Source: LMUY01 sp965199095
Lineage (GTDB): Bacteria > Pseudomonadota > Alphaproteobacteria > Acetobacterales > Acetobacteraceae
DNA: 64,000 nt
Direction: 5' to 3'
Assembly: GCA_965199095.1 (NCBI GenBank)
Contig: CBDAQM010000006.1
Location: 372,001-436,000 of the forward strand
This document shows positions 54,389 to 63,138 of this stretch, piece after piece. The notes beneath the pieces were generated by a model, which saw only the letters and a list, made by a program, of their open reading frames with translations, searched no databases and had not been told where the DNA came from. Numbering within the stretch: position 1 is the stretch's first letter; every line of letters starts with the position of its first letter. The position numbers and the translations under genes are program-made.

Positions 54389-55159
54389 CTACCGCACCGG
54401 CGCGCCCCCGATCGCCTCCGCCCGCTGCACCCGGCTGCCCGCGCCCCGCACGATGGCGGCGGGCGGGCGGCCTTTGCCCGGCACGAACCAGGACACGATG
54501 CTGCCCTGCCCTGCAACGGAAATGCGGGCGCCGGACTGGATCACCGCCTGAACCGTCAGCAAATCCCCACTCACCTGCACGGAGTGGCAAGCGCCATGGA
54601 CGACGTAGGAACTGCGCATGCCCGTCACCACCAGGTCGCGGCCGGCGCAATCCTCCAGGCGGTCCTGGTCGTCACCCGACAGTTCCAACGGCCCGGTAGC
54701 CTTTGCCGCGGCCGGAAGCGGCTTTGGCGCAGGCGGGGCGGCCGGCATAGGGGCGGGGCGCGGCGCAGCCGGCACGGCAGAGATCGGCCTGGCGACGCCG
54801 CCCGGTGAAACCTCGTTGTCGGGGCCGAGGATCTCGATGGCCGGCGCGGCTCCGGTGCTCGCGTAGCTTATATGGTTCTGGGCGCCTTCGACATGGATCG
54901 TGCCGCCATCCGCAATGGTCACCTGGATCGTGTTGGCCAACCCCTTCACCAGTAGGGAACCGCAGGTGCCGGTCAGGACAACGGTGTTGTGGTTTCCTTC
55001 CAGCCGCACGTCCGCCCGCCCAGCACACGTTCCGGCGAGGCTCTGCGCCTCCGCCTGGAACAGGATATCGGCAGCGCGGGCCTGGTTCGGCACGCCGATC
55101 AGGCCCGCCCCCACCATGACCCAACCCCATCCGAGCCGCGCTGCCATCGCCTTGCCCAT
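54389..55159 (-). CDS. DUF3060-like exported protein, two domains
   Basis: A 256-residue protein with a signal peptide ending ARA. The body has two related beta-rich halves of about 70 residues, each with Cys pairs: AGTCAGRADVRLEGNHNTVVLTGTCGSLLVKG and LEDCAGRDLVVTGMRSSYVVHGACHSVQVSG. Between them runs a Pro/Ala-rich linker (about residues 120-150). The half-repeat looks like DUF3060, whose role is unknown. ATG 55159-55157 is preceded by GAGAGGTGG; the frame upstream to 55210 is not likely. Confidence 0.75.
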   Translation of the reverse strand: MGKAMAARLGWGWVMVGAGLIGVPNQARAADILFQAEAQSLAGTCAGRADVRLEGNHNTVVLTGTCGSLLVKGLANTIQVTIADGGTIHVEGAQNHISYASTGAAPAIEILGPDNEVSPGGVARPISAVPAAPRPAPMPAAPPAPKPLPAAAKATGPLELSGDDQDRLEDCAGRDLVVTGMRSSYVVHGACHSVQVSGDLLTVQAVIQSGARISVAGQGSIVSWFVPGKGRPPAAIVRGAGSRVQRAEAIGGAPVR

Positions 55160-55276
55160 ACCCACCTCTCTGCGTCGGAGGCACCCTACCGCCCGGTCAC
55201 AAGGAGGCAAAGGCGATCCGCGTCAGTGCCCCGTGGCGCTAACAGAACGAAATTGCGACGGAGGCGTTAAGGCGGT

Positions 55277-55681
55277 ATGTCGTCCGCATCCACTCCCACA
55301 TCTTCTCCGGTTTCAACGCAGCAACGTGTCCTTGTCGTGGAAGACGAATTCCTGATCCGCCTCACGCTTTCGGAGGTGCTGGCGGATGAAGGATTCGAGG
55401 TGCTCGAGGCCGAGACAGGGGACCAGGCCGTCACCATCCTGGACTCCACGCCCGACATCGCCGTGCTACTGACCGACATCCAATTGCCCGGCAGTCTGGA
55501 TGGGCGGGCCCTGGTCCAACGCGCCCGCCAGACCTGGCCAGACCTCCCCGTGATCTTCATGACTGGCCGGCCGGACTCCATGGACGCCAACAAGGCAGGC
55601 GGCAGAGAGATCTATGTCGCCAAGCCATACCTCCCCTCGGAGATATGCTCCGCCGTCCGAAAGATGCTGGCGCAACCTTGA
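55277..55681 (+). CDS. Single-domain response regulator
   Basis: CheY-like receiver of 134 residues with no output domain. The acidic pair is in LVVEDEFLIR, the acceptor Asp in LLTDIQLPG (near residue 67), the conserved Thr in IFMTGRP and the Lys in YVAKPYLP. It should be phosphorylated by a histidine kinase or act as a phosphate sink. A short Ser/Thr/Pro N-terminus (about 16 residues) precedes the domain. No cognate kinase gene is next to it. Confidence 0.9.
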   Translation: MSSASTPTSSPVSTQQRVLVVEDEFLIRLTLSEVLADEGFEVLEAETGDQAVTILDSTPDIAVLLTDIQLPGSLDGRALVQRARQTWPDLPVIFMTGRPDSMDANKAGGREIYVAKPYLPSEICSAVRKMLAQP

Positions 55682-55838
55682 AGATCGTCTCGGCTCAATG
55701 GTCCTGACCGCGCCGCCAGGTGCAGGGTTCCTGATAGATCGATCCCATGAAACCGACCCTATGGAGAGGACGTCGTTGGGTGAGCTTTGGCCACAATGGT
55801 CTCGTACGGCGCCTCGAAGAGGTGGGCTGAAGCCCACC
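55682..55838. repeat. Intergenic segment with a REP-like hairpin
   Basis: No gene supported. The palindrome GGTGGGCT-GA-AGCCCACC occupies 55821-55838. Its GTGGG/CCCAC core resembles the tandem palindromes at 18760-18832. It lies after the response-regulator gene and before the end of the minus-strand frame that stops at 55839, so it could stop transcription from both sides. Confidence 0.6.
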
Positions 55839-56180
55839 CTACGGGCCTGCGCCAGGCGGCGGCATAGGAGTCGTTTCATGGAAACGCTGTGCTAGGTCTG
55901 GCGGCGCCGGCATGCGGGCTCGCCTTGTTCCCCGGACTTGCCATGCAGTGCCAAGGTCCTCGGCGACAAACGGGCGCTCCGCTTCAGCCTGGTCCCGGCC
56001 ATAGGCCACCCGCACGACGGCCTCGCCAAGGTCAGTCGCCTTGCCAGGCGTGTCCAGCAGGAGGTGTGTGGTTGCCAGCCAGACCTGCCACTGGCTCGCA
56101 CCGCTTTCCTGGGCGGCGCCAACGGCTGCTCCGGCGCGGGTGACCGCGGCTTTGAAGCCTTCCCGGTCGGCGTTGCTCAG
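55839..56180 (-). CDS. Coding-like frame after hpf without a standard start
   Basis: An open frame of 113 codons on the hpf strand, ending at TAG 55841-55839. Codon third positions are GC-rich, and the translation (for example FKAAVTRAGAAVGAAQESG, then QWQVWLATTHLLLDTPGKATDLGEAVVRVAYGRDQAEAERP) reads like a helical protein. There is no ATG, GTG or TTG in frame until the GTG codons near 56012, which would leave a short piece. CTG 56180-56178 starts just after the hpf stop and is the nearest candidate. It may be a real coupled gene or a gene that lost its start. No family recognised; ptsN, often found here, does not match. Confidence 0.4.
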   Translation of the reverse strand: MSNADREGFKAAVTRAGAAVGAAQESGASQWQVWLATTHLLLDTPGKATDLGEAVVRVAYGRDQAEAERPFVAEDLGTAWQVRGTRRARMPAPPDLAQRFHETTPMPPPGAGP

Positions 56181-56181
56181 G

Positions 56182-56781
56182 TCAACTCGCTTTCGGTGTC
56201 GGGTCGATCCACCCGATATGCCCGTCGGAGCGGCGGTAGACCACGTTCAGTTCCCCGGTGGTGCTGTTGTGGAACATCATCACCTGCTGGTCCGCCAGGT
56301 CGAGCCGCATGACCGCCTCGCTGACGCTGAGGTGATCGATCGTCGTCGCCGTTTCCGCGATCACGGTCGCGAAGGCCTGCGCGGCGCCATCTGCCGGGGT
56401 CGCGCTCGGCTCCTCCTCCTGTCGCAGGACATATTGCCGGGCCGGCTTGGTTTGCGGCCGTTCACGGTGGGCGAGGTCGCGGGCATGCTCGTTCACGCGG
56501 CGGCGGTAGCGGCGCAGGCGCTTGGCGATATGCTCGGCGGCGTCATCGAACGCGCTGTTGGCGTCCGCCGCCTCGCCCTCCCCCCGCACCGTCAGACCGC
56601 GGCCTGCATGCACGTTGATGTCGCAGGTGAAGAAGGATCGCGCCCGGCTGAACGTGACGTTGGCCTCCAGCGCGCCGTCGAAATACTTTCCCGTGATGGT
56701 ATCAAGCCCGTCCGACACGCGGGTCCGCAGCGCATCCGACAGGTCGACCTGCTTGCCAGAAACCGTGATGTGCATCCGCAT
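56182..56781 (-). CDS. hpf: Ribosome hibernation promoting factor, long form
   Basis: Binds the ribosome and drives 100S dimer formation in stationary phase. The 199-residue protein has the HPF/RaiA domain at about 1-100 (MRMHITVSGKQVDLSDALRTRV, ARSFFTCDINVHAGRGLTVRGEGEAADANSAFDDA). The C-terminal dimerisation domain at about 140-199 contains MRLDLADQQVMMFHNSTTGELNVVYRRSDGHIGWIDP. It lies 30 bases after rpoN, the normal order. A 113-codon frame begins directly after its stop. Confidence 0.96.
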   Translation of the reverse strand: MRMHITVSGKQVDLSDALRTRVSDGLDTITGKYFDGALEANVTFSRARSFFTCDINVHAGRGLTVRGEGEAADANSAFDDAAEHIAKRLRRYRRRVNEHARDLAHRERPQTKPARQYVLRQEEEPSATPADGAAQAFATVIAETATTIDHLSVSEAVMRLDLADQQVMMFHNSTTGELNVVYRRSDGHIGWIDPTPKAS

Positions 56782-56810
56782 CGCCTCCGTTGTTGGCGGG
56801 CGGCGTTTGC

Positions 56811-58298
56811 TCAGGCTGGCAACGCCTTTTCCCGCTTGCGCTGCACCGAACTCGGTATGCGCAGCGCATCCCGGTATTTGGCCACCGTTCGACGTGCGAT
56901 GTCCACGCCTTCCCGGCGAAGGGCAGCCACGATCGCATCGTCGGACAGGATGTCATGCGGCGTTTCCGCCCCCACCATCGCGCGGATCCGCTGGCGGACG
57001 GCCTCCGCGCTGTGGCTTTCGCCCGTCGTGCCGGCGATCGCCGTGGTGAAGAAATACTTCAGCTCAAACGTGCCGCGCGGGGTGGCGATGTATTTGTTGG
57101 CCGTGACCCGGCTGACGGTGCTCTCGTGCATTTCGACCGCGTCGGCGATGTCGCGGAGGATCAGCGGCCGCAGATGTGCGACCCCGTGGTGGAAGAACGC
57201 ATCCTGCCGGCGGACAATCTCCGCCGAGACCTTCAGGATGGTCTGCGCCCGCTGCTGCAGGGATTTCACCAGCCAATTGGCCGAGGAAAGCTGTTCGCCG
57301 AGGAAGACCCGCTCCTCCCGCTTGGTCCGCGTCAGGATTCGGGCGTGGAACCCCTGGTTGACCAGGACGCGCGGCATCGTCTCCGGATTGAGTTCCAGCA
57401 GCCACTGGCTGCCCTCCTCATCGCGGATCGGCGCCCGGCGCATGAGCACGTCGGGCAGGATGGCGGCGACCGGGCCGCTTTCGAAGGCGGCGCCGGGCTT
57501 GGGGTCCAGCATGCGGATTTCGGCGATCATGTCGGCCAAATCCTCCGCATCGACGTCGCACAACTCCCGCAGCCGCCGCAGGTCGCGCTGCGCCAGCAGG
57601 TCTAGGTTGTCCAGCAGCGCCTGCATCGCCGGGTCCAGCCGGTTGCGATCGGCCAGTTGGGCGGACAGGCACTCCCGCAAATCCCGCGCGAACAGGCCGG
57701 CCGGGTCGAAGCGCTGCATGCGTCCGCGCACCGTCTCCACCCGCGCCGGCTCGATCCCCAGCGCGTCGGCCAGCGTGGCGCTGTCGACCGGCACGCGGCC
57801 GGCCGGGTCCAGCAGGGCGATCAGGTGCGCCCCGATCAGGCAATCCACCGGGTCGCTGAAGCTCAGGCGCAGTTGTTGGCTGAGATGCTCCCGCAGCGAG
57901 CGCGGCGCCTCCGCCAGATCATCCGTGCCGCGGTCCTCGCCGTCGAAGCCGCGGCCGCCGCCGTCCCGGCTGAACGCGGCGGCGCCGTCACCCAGGCTGC
58001 CGGAATCATAGCTGTTGGTGTGGTCGGCCTCCGCCGCGTCCGGCAGCTTCTCGCGCCGCAACAGGTCGGCGCTGTCCAAACTGTCCAGCGTTTCGACGCG
58101 TTGGTCCGGCGCCGGGCGCTCCGGCATCGTGTCCTGGTGTTCGTCACGCTCCAGCAGCGGGTTGCGCTCCAACTCCTCCTCGATATAGGCGGCGACCTCC
58201 ATGTTGGAGAACTGCAGCAGCTTGATGGCCTGCCGCAGTTGCGGCGTCATCACCAGGGATTGGGATTGCCTGAACTCGAGCCGTGGACCGATCGCCAT
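56811..58298 (-). CDS. rpoN: RNA polymerase sigma-54 factor
   Basis: Enhancer-dependent sigma factor, 495 residues. Region I is the Gln/Leu-rich N-terminus (QSLVMTPQLRQAIKLLQFSNMEVAAYIEEELERNPLL), followed by an acidic region II, the core-binding domain, the helix-turn-helix and the RpoN box ARRTVAKYRDALRIPSS near the end. All diagnostic parts are present. It follows lptB by 12 bases and precedes hpf, so it is transcribed with the LPS-export genes. Confidence 0.97.
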   Translation of the reverse strand: MAIGPRLEFRQSQSLVMTPQLRQAIKLLQFSNMEVAAYIEEELERNPLLERDEHQDTMPERPAPDQRVETLDSLDSADLLRREKLPDAAEADHTNSYDSGSLGDGAAAFSRDGGGRGFDGEDRGTDDLAEAPRSLREHLSQQLRLSFSDPVDCLIGAHLIALLDPAGRVPVDSATLADALGIEPARVETVRGRMQRFDPAGLFARDLRECLSAQLADRNRLDPAMQALLDNLDLLAQRDLRRLRELCDVDAEDLADMIAEIRMLDPKPGAAFESGPVAAILPDVLMRRAPIRDEEGSQWLLELNPETMPRVLVNQGFHARILTRTKREERVFLGEQLSSANWLVKSLQQRAQTILKVSAEIVRRQDAFFHHGVAHLRPLILRDIADAVEMHESTVSRVTANKYIATPRGTFELKYFFTTAIAGTTGESHSAEAVRQRIRAMVGAETPHDILSDDAIVAALRREGVDIARRTVAKYRDALRIPSSVQRKREKALPA

Positions 58299-58309
58299 GG
58301 GTCCCGAGC

Positions 58310-59062
58310 CTACAGGCTGAACCTTTCCCCAAGGTAGACGCGCCGCACGTCCTCGTGCTGCACGACCTCATGGGGGCGGCCCTCCATCAGCAACTGGCCA
58401 TCGTGCATGATGTAGGCGCGGTCGATGATTTCCAGCGTCTCGCGCACGTTGTGGTCCGTGATGAGCACGCCGATGCCGCGGTCCTTCAGGTGGCCGACCA
58501 GGTCGCGGATTTCGCCCACGGCGATCGGGTCGATGCCGGCCAGCGGCTCGTCCAGCAGGATGTAGCCCGGCTGCGTCGCCAGGGCGCGGGCGATCTCCAC
58601 CCGCCGCCGCTCCCCGCCGGACAGCGCCAGCGCCGGGGTGCGGCGCAGATGTCCGATGCCGAACTCCGCCAGCAGCTCGGCCAGCATGATGTCGCGCCGG
58701 TCGCCATCCGGCTCCACCACCTCCAGCGCGGCCATGATGTTGCCCTCCACCGTCAGGCCGCGGAACACGCTGGCCTCCTGCGGCAGGTAGCCGATGCCGA
58801 GGCGGGCGCGGCGATACATGGGCAGTTGGGTGATGTCGTGCCCGTCCAGGCTGATGGAGCCGGTGTCGGGCCGGACCAGGCCCACGATCATGTAGAACGT
58901 CGTCGTCTTGCCCGCGCCGTTCGGGCCGAGCAGGCCGACAGCTTCGCCGCGGCGCACGTTTATCGACACGTTGCGCACCACCGGCCGCTTCTTATAGGTC
59001 TTGCCGACGCCGTTCGCCGTCAGCCCGGCGCCCCCATCGATCACCCGCAAAGACCCACTCAC
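58310..59062 (-). CDS. lptB: LPS export ABC ATPase LptB
   Basis: Cytoplasmic ATPase of the LptB2FG complex that extracts lipopolysaccharide from the inner membrane. The 250-residue protein has Walker A GPNGAGKTTTFY, the signature ALSGGERRRVEIARALA, Walker B YILLDEPLAGIDP and the switch His in LITDHNVRE. Its ATG overlaps the lptA stop by ATGA. Confidence 0.97.
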   Translation of the reverse strand: MSGSLRVIDGGAGLTANGVGKTYKKRPVVRNVSINVRRGEAVGLLGPNGAGKTTTFYMIVGLVRPDTGSISLDGHDITQLPMYRRARLGIGYLPQEASVFRGLTVEGNIMAALEVVEPDGDRRDIMLAELLAEFGIGHLRRTPALALSGGERRRVEIARALATQPGYILLDEPLAGIDPIAVGEIRDLVGHLKDRGIGVLITDHNVRETLEIIDRAYIMHDGQLLMEGRPHEVVQHEDVRRVYLGERFSL

Positions 59063-60060
59063 TTCGCGGTCCCTCCTGGCTTCGGCAGCTTGGGCGCAGT
59101 CGGCGGCGTATCCTTGGCATTGCTGGCGTCGTTCGGCACCACCAGCCCCTCGACGCGCTGGCCAGGATCGCGCGTCAGCGTGGAAACGCCAGTGCGCAGG
59201 TTGATCACCGCCTGGTCGCCGTTGAGCTGGTTCTGGCCGCGGGTGAGGTGCACGTTGCCGGCCAGGCGGGCGATGCCGGTGTCAGGGATGTAGACACCCT
59301 TGTCGGCGTGGATGATCTCGGTCGCCGTGCGGACCTCCACGTGGCCAAAGGCGTCCACCCGCTGCAGCTTCCCGCCGGCATCTGCCAGCGGGTCGGCGCC
59401 GGGCTTGGCTGGCGTGACGGCGACCTTCTGCACCGGGGCGGCGGCCGGCGGTGCGTTAGGGTCGGCCGTGTAGCCGACCAGCGTGTCGGCCGTCAGCCGC
59501 CGCCCGTCGCTGGTGTTGACCACCGCATCGCCGCGGCCCACCGCCATGTGCTTCTGCGACCAGTACTCCATCTCATCGCGCGCGGACATCGTCTGCTGCG
59601 GGGTGATGATGTGCAGGTCATGCCCGGTCATGACCAGCACAGCCTGGTCCATGTCGTAGACCGCCTTGTCGCCGAATGCCTGGTCGGTGGCGGTGAAGAT
59701 GTGCACGTGGCCGACGGCCTCCAGGCGGTAAATCTCGTTATTGCCGGTATCCGGGGTGGCGCCGGGCGCCGCCGGGGTGGCGCCGGGTGCGGCAGACGAA
59801 GTGGCTGAAACTGGCGCCCGAGTGCCGTCGGCGGCCGCCTTCTTTCGGTAATGCGCGATCAACTCGTCCGCCGTCACCGTCACAGCGCCGCGAACCGCCT
59901 GCGCGTCGCCCTTGGCGATGATGAGTTGCTCGTCCTGATGCCATTCCATGCCGTCGCGGGAGGTTACCTCCACCGAGCCGCCTTTGGTCATGTCGATGCC
60001 CTGGGCCAACCCGGCCATCGGGACCAGCAGCATGATTGCGGCCGAGATTGCGGCTTTCAT
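59059..60060 (-). CDS. lptA: LPS transport periplasmic bridge protein LptA
   Basis: Forms the periplasmic beta-jellyroll bridge that carries lipopolysaccharide to the outer membrane. A signal peptide (MKAAISAAIMLLVPMAGLAQG) precedes repeated OstA-like strand motifs: SRDGMEWHQDEQLIIAKGDAQAVRG, NEIYRLEAVGHVHIFTATDQAFGDKAVYD and VRTATEIIHADKGVYIPDTGIARLAGNVHL. At 333 residues it is longer than enterobacterial LptA (about 185), with extra jellyroll strands and Ala/Pro-rich insertions at about 85-110 and 195-225. It is coupled to lptC and lptB by ATGA overlaps. Confidence 0.93.
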   Translation of the reverse strand: MKAAISAAIMLLVPMAGLAQGIDMTKGGSVEVTSRDGMEWHQDEQLIIAKGDAQAVRGAVTVTADELIAHYRKKAAADGTRAPVSATSSAAPGATPAAPGATPDTGNNEIYRLEAVGHVHIFTATDQAFGDKAVYDMDQAVLVMTGHDLHIITPQQTMSARDEMEYWSQKHMAVGRGDAVVNTSDGRRLTADTLVGYTADPNAPPAAAPVQKVAVTPAKPGADPLADAGGKLQRVDAFGHVEVRTATEIIHADKGVYIPDTGIARLAGNVHLTRGQNQLNGDQAVINLRTGVSTLTRDPGQRVEGLVVPNDASNAKDTPPTAPKLPKPGGTAK

Positions 60061-60728
60061 TGATGCGCCTCGTTCAGGACGAGCCTGCTCTTGCCGTCGA
60101 ATTGGATGACGTCGCCCTTATCGACCAGGGCGAAACCCTGCGAGTCCAGCGTGCCGAACGGGCCTTCCGCATGGGTCGGCTGGTTGCTGGCCGCCGCCCC
60201 GGCTTTCAGGTCGATGGCGACCGACTGGGTATGCAGCACCACGCCGCTGTCGCGATACAGGACGACATCCCCCGACATGTCGAGCAGCGCGGAATGCTGG
60301 ATGTAAACGCCTTTACGCGACTCCGTGTATGTCCAGGAGCCGTTTTCGCTCACCACGTCACCCTTCGGCTGCACCAGGTTGTAGCGCTCCGTTCCAGCCT
60401 GCACCGCCTCCTCGGCTGTCACGGTGTAGGGGCGGTCATGCGCGTCGATGCCGTGATAGCGGACGTTCAGCAATTTGCCGGCCTGGACCTGGGCGGACAA
60501 TCCGCCGCGATGATATGAGATACGGCCGGTGTCGAACAAATTGGCGAGTTCCGGCCACACTGCCATGCTGCCCAACAGCAGCAGGGCTAAAACCGGCAGC
60601 AACCGCTTGCCCCACACCACCGTGATCCGGCGGCCGGCCAGGTCCCGCTTGGTGGGCGGCGGCCGGACGCGCGCCGTGGTTGCGCCCAGCCGGTCCGACC
60701 GCTCGCGCGAGAGGGGCGCGACCTTCAT
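60057..60728 (-). CDS. lptC: LPS export membrane protein LptC
   Basis: Bitopic inner-membrane protein of 223 residues that receives lipopolysaccharide from LptB2FG and hands it to LptA. A cytoplasmic N-terminus of about 38 residues is followed by one membrane helix (LLPVLALLLLGSMAVWP) and a periplasmic jellyroll with RPYTVTAEEAVQAG, KGVYIQHSALLDMSGDVVLYRDSGVVLHTQS. The ATG overlaps the kdsD stop by 4 bases. Confidence 0.92.
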   Translation of the reverse strand: MKVAPLSRERSDRLGATTARVRPPPTKRDLAGRRITVVWGKRLLPVLALLLLGSMAVWPELANLFDTGRISYHRGGLSAQVQAGKLLNVRYHGIDAHDRPYTVTAEEAVQAGTERYNLVQPKGDVVSENGSWTYTESRKGVYIQHSALLDMSGDVVLYRDSGVVLHTQSVAIDLKAGAAASNQPTHAEGPFGTLDSQGFALVDKGDVIQFDGKSRLVLNEAHQ

Positions 60729-61702
60729 ACCACGCCCGCCCTGAGCAGGTCGTGCACATGAACGATGCCCAACGGGGCGCCGGCGGCATCCACAACGAAC
60801 AGGCTTGTGATCCGCCGTTTCCCTTCATTCATCATCCACAGGGCATCCGCCGCCAGCGCATCCGGCGCAATCGTGAGCGGTTGCGCCGTCATCACGGCCC
60901 GGACGGGTTGGTCCAGCAAGCCCGGCCCCATCGCCCGCCGCAGGTCGCCGTCCGTCACGATCCCCACCAGCCGCCCACGTTCGACCACGCCGACGCACCC
61001 GAAACCCTTCCCGGTCATCAGCAGCAGGGCCTGCTGCATGGGCGTCCCCGGCTCGGCCAGGGGAACTGACTCACCCGTGTGCATCAACTCACCGACCCGG
61101 CGCAGTTGCGCCCCAAGCCGTCCGCCAGGATGGTAGGCGCGGAAATCCGTCGCGGTAAATCCGCGCCGGGTGAGCAGGACGACGGCGAAGGCGTCACCCA
61201 GCGCCAGTTGCATGGTGGTGCTGGTGGTGGGCGCCGAGGTGACGCTGCAGGCCTCCGGGGCGGAGGGTAGCAGCACCACCACGTCCGCCGCCTTGGCCAG
61301 CGTCGACTCCGCCCGGCCGGTGACCGCGATCAGCGGCATCCGGAAGCGGCGGGCATGCGCCACCAAATCGGCCAGCTCCGTCGTTTCCCCGCTGTTGGAA
61401 AACAGCACCACGGCGTCGCCGGGCTGCACCATGCCGAGATCGCCGTGGGACGCCTCGGCCGGATGAACGAAGAAAGCCGGGCTCCCGGTCGAGGCCAGCG
61501 TCGCGGCGGTCTTGCGGGCGACGTGGCCGGATTTCCCCATGCCGGACACGACGATCCGCCCCTCGCACCCGGCGAGCAACCCGACGGCTTGGTCAAACGA
61601 ACCATCCAACGAGGCTGCCAGCGCCCGTAGGCCGGCAGCTTCGGTGCCCAGCACGGAGCGTGCGACGTCAAGATCACGGGTGGCGGAAGCAGCGGCGCTC
61701 AT
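60725..61702 (-). CDS. kdsD: Arabinose-5-phosphate isomerase (KDO pathway)
   Basis: Converts ribulose-5-phosphate to arabinose-5-phosphate, the KDO precursor for LPS. The 325-residue protein has a SIS domain with GMGKSGHVARKTAATLASTGSPAFFVHPAEASHGDLG, SNSGETTEL and APTTSTTMQLALGDA, and two C-terminal CBS domains (about 205-325) with VGIVTDGDLRRAM. First gene of the kdsD-lptC-lptA-lptB-rpoN-hpf run, with ATGA overlaps between the first four. Confidence 0.96.
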   Translation of the reverse strand: MSAAASATRDLDVARSVLGTEAAGLRALAASLDGSFDQAVGLLAGCEGRIVVSGMGKSGHVARKTAATLASTGSPAFFVHPAEASHGDLGMVQPGDAVVLFSNSGETTELADLVAHARRFRMPLIAVTGRAESTLAKAADVVVLLPSAPEACSVTSAPTTSTTMQLALGDAFAVVLLTRRGFTATDFRAYHPGGRLGAQLRRVGELMHTGESVPLAEPGTPMQQALLLMTGKGFGCVGVVERGRLVGIVTDGDLRRAMGPGLLDQPVRAVMTAQPLTIAPDALAADALWMMNEGKRRITSLFVVDAAGAPLGIVHVHDLLRAGVV

Positions 61703-61810
61703 GGCGCAATGGTATGAGCAGATGCCGCAGTGCGGTCAATGCGAACCTGCAGGTTCGGCGGCGGAACCATCCAATAATCATGCCAGCGACGCCTGGTCGC
61801 GCTGGACCGG

Positions 61811-62461
61811 TCAGTGGGAGAAGATGTCCGGCGCCTCATAGCCGAGATCGTCCAGCATGGTGCGCGCCGGCAGGAAGGCGAAGCAGGCTTGCGCAAGCTC
61901 CAGCCGGTCCTCCCGCCTGAGCAATGCCTCCAGCTTCGCCCACAGCGCGTGCAGGTGAAGCACGTCGGACGCCGCATAGGCGAGTTGCTCGGGTGTGAGT
62001 TCGACGGCGCCCCAGTCCGAGGTCTGCTGCTGCTTGCTGATCTCCACACCCAGCAACTCGCGGCAAAGGTCCCGCAGGCCATGGCGTTCGGTGAAGGTGC
62101 GGACCAGCTTGGCCGCGATCTTCGTGCAGCGGACCGGCGCCACGGTGATGCCCAGCGTCTTCTGCAGGATGCCGACGTCGAAGCGGGCGAAATGCATCAG
62201 CTTGGTCACCGCCGCATCCGCCAGCACCTGCTTCAGGTTCGGGCAGTCCGCCCCCTTCCCGCCCAGCGACGGCGGGATGATCTGCACCAGGTGGGCCGTG
62301 CCGTCCCCGGCGGACAGTTGCACCAGGCAGAGCCGGTCTCGGTTCCAGTTCAAGCCCATCGTTTCGGTGTCAACGGCGACGGACGACCCGAAGCTCACGC
62401 CCTCCGGCAGGTCGTCTTTATGGACGTGGATGGTTGCGTTCGGCAGGAACTGCGTTGCCAC
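61811..62461 (-). CDS. rnd: Ribonuclease D-type 3'-5' exonuclease
   Basis: DEDDy exonuclease that trims tRNA and other RNA 3' ends. The 216-residue protein contains Exo I (VAVDTETMGLN), Exo II around MHFARFDVGIL, and Exo III with the Tyr of AYAASDVLHLH. It is only the exonuclease core with no HRDC domain, so it is the short form common in alphaproteobacteria. GTG 62461-62459 is the start; the frame upstream runs through a tRNA gene. The tRNA-Leu gene is 50 bases upstream on the same strand. Confidence 0.9.
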   Translation of the reverse strand: MATQFLPNATIHVHKDDLPEGVSFGSSVAVDTETMGLNWNRDRLCLVQLSAGDGTAHLVQIIPPSLGGKGADCPNLKQVLADAAVTKLMHFARFDVGILQKTLGITVAPVRCTKIAAKLVRTFTERHGLRDLCRELLGVEISKQQQTSDWGAVELTPEQLAYAASDVLHLHALWAKLEALLRREDRLELAQACFAFLPARTMLDDLGYEAPDIFSH

Positions 62462-62511
62462 GGCGTTGCGCTTTCGCTGCGCCGTCCCCGTCCGGCTGGG
62501 ATCGACGCGGA

Positions 62512-62598
62512 TGGTGCCCAGGAAAAGACTCGAACTTTCACGTCCTTTCGGACACAGGTACCTGAAACCTGCGCGTCTACCAATTCCGCCACCTGGGC
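62512..62598 (-). tRNA. tRNA-Leu (anticodon CAG)
   Basis: Eighty-seven bases including encoded CCA. Acceptor stem GCCCAGG (62598-62592) pairs with CCTGGGC near 62516-62522. The D-arm has the class II GGCGGAATTGGTAGACGC motif, the anticodon stem-loop CAGGT-TTCAGGT-ACCTG has CAG, a long variable arm follows, and the T-loop is GTTCGAGTC. It reads the CUG codon, the main Leu codon in this genome. Confidence 0.96.
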
Positions 62599-62649
62599 AT
62601 GCACGCGGCGTGCGGTGGAGCGGCGATGTAGCCGCCAGGTCCCGGGGCG

Positions 62650-63030
62650 TCAATGGCCATTCGACGCGGCCGCAACCCAATACTGCCAGGCGAACCCGGC
62701 GGCGCCGATGGCGGTCAGCGCCATGCCGCACCGGCTTAGGAACCGGATGGGATCAAGTGCGGCCTGCCACTCCCCATGACGGGCGGCGCGCTGCTCCGGC
62801 GGGTCGAACGGCGTCACATCCCGCCGGCCGCGGAGTGCGCGCCAGTTGGGATTGTCATCCTGCGCGGCCTGCACGCACACGAACCAGGTGAGAACCCCGA
62901 TCACGAACAGGCCGAGAAACCCCAGCCTGTCGGTCATGACCACGGCGCCGGCGAAGACCGCCGCGAGGGCGAGCCAAGCCAGAGCGTTGGCGATCACGCC
63001 CGGCGACAACCCCTTGGACGAAAATCTCAT
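62650..63030 (-). CDS. Small membrane protein, unknown function
   Basis: A 126-residue protein with two adjacent hydrophobic helices (about 12-31 and 36-54, VIANALAWLALAAVFAGAVVM and LGLFVIGVLTWFVCVQAA) and a third near the end (105-120). A hydrophilic middle carries DDNPNWRALRGRRDVTPFDPPEQ. The start is ATG 63030. Divergent from the gene at 63139. I do not recognise the family. Confidence 0.7.
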   Translation of the reverse strand: MRFSSKGLSPGVIANALAWLALAAVFAGAVVMTDRLGFLGLFVIGVLTWFVCVQAAQDDNPNWRALRGRRDVTPFDPPEQRAARHGEWQAALDPIRFLSRCGMALTAIGAAGFAWQYWVAAASNGH

Positions 63031-63138
63031 GGCAGACCGTATCGTTCGAGGCCGCTCGTTTCAATCTCGCGGCGTACCGGCTTGAGACGGCGGCGTCCGG
63101 CGCATATGGGAGAGGTGTTGAGGACAGGGGATCAATTC

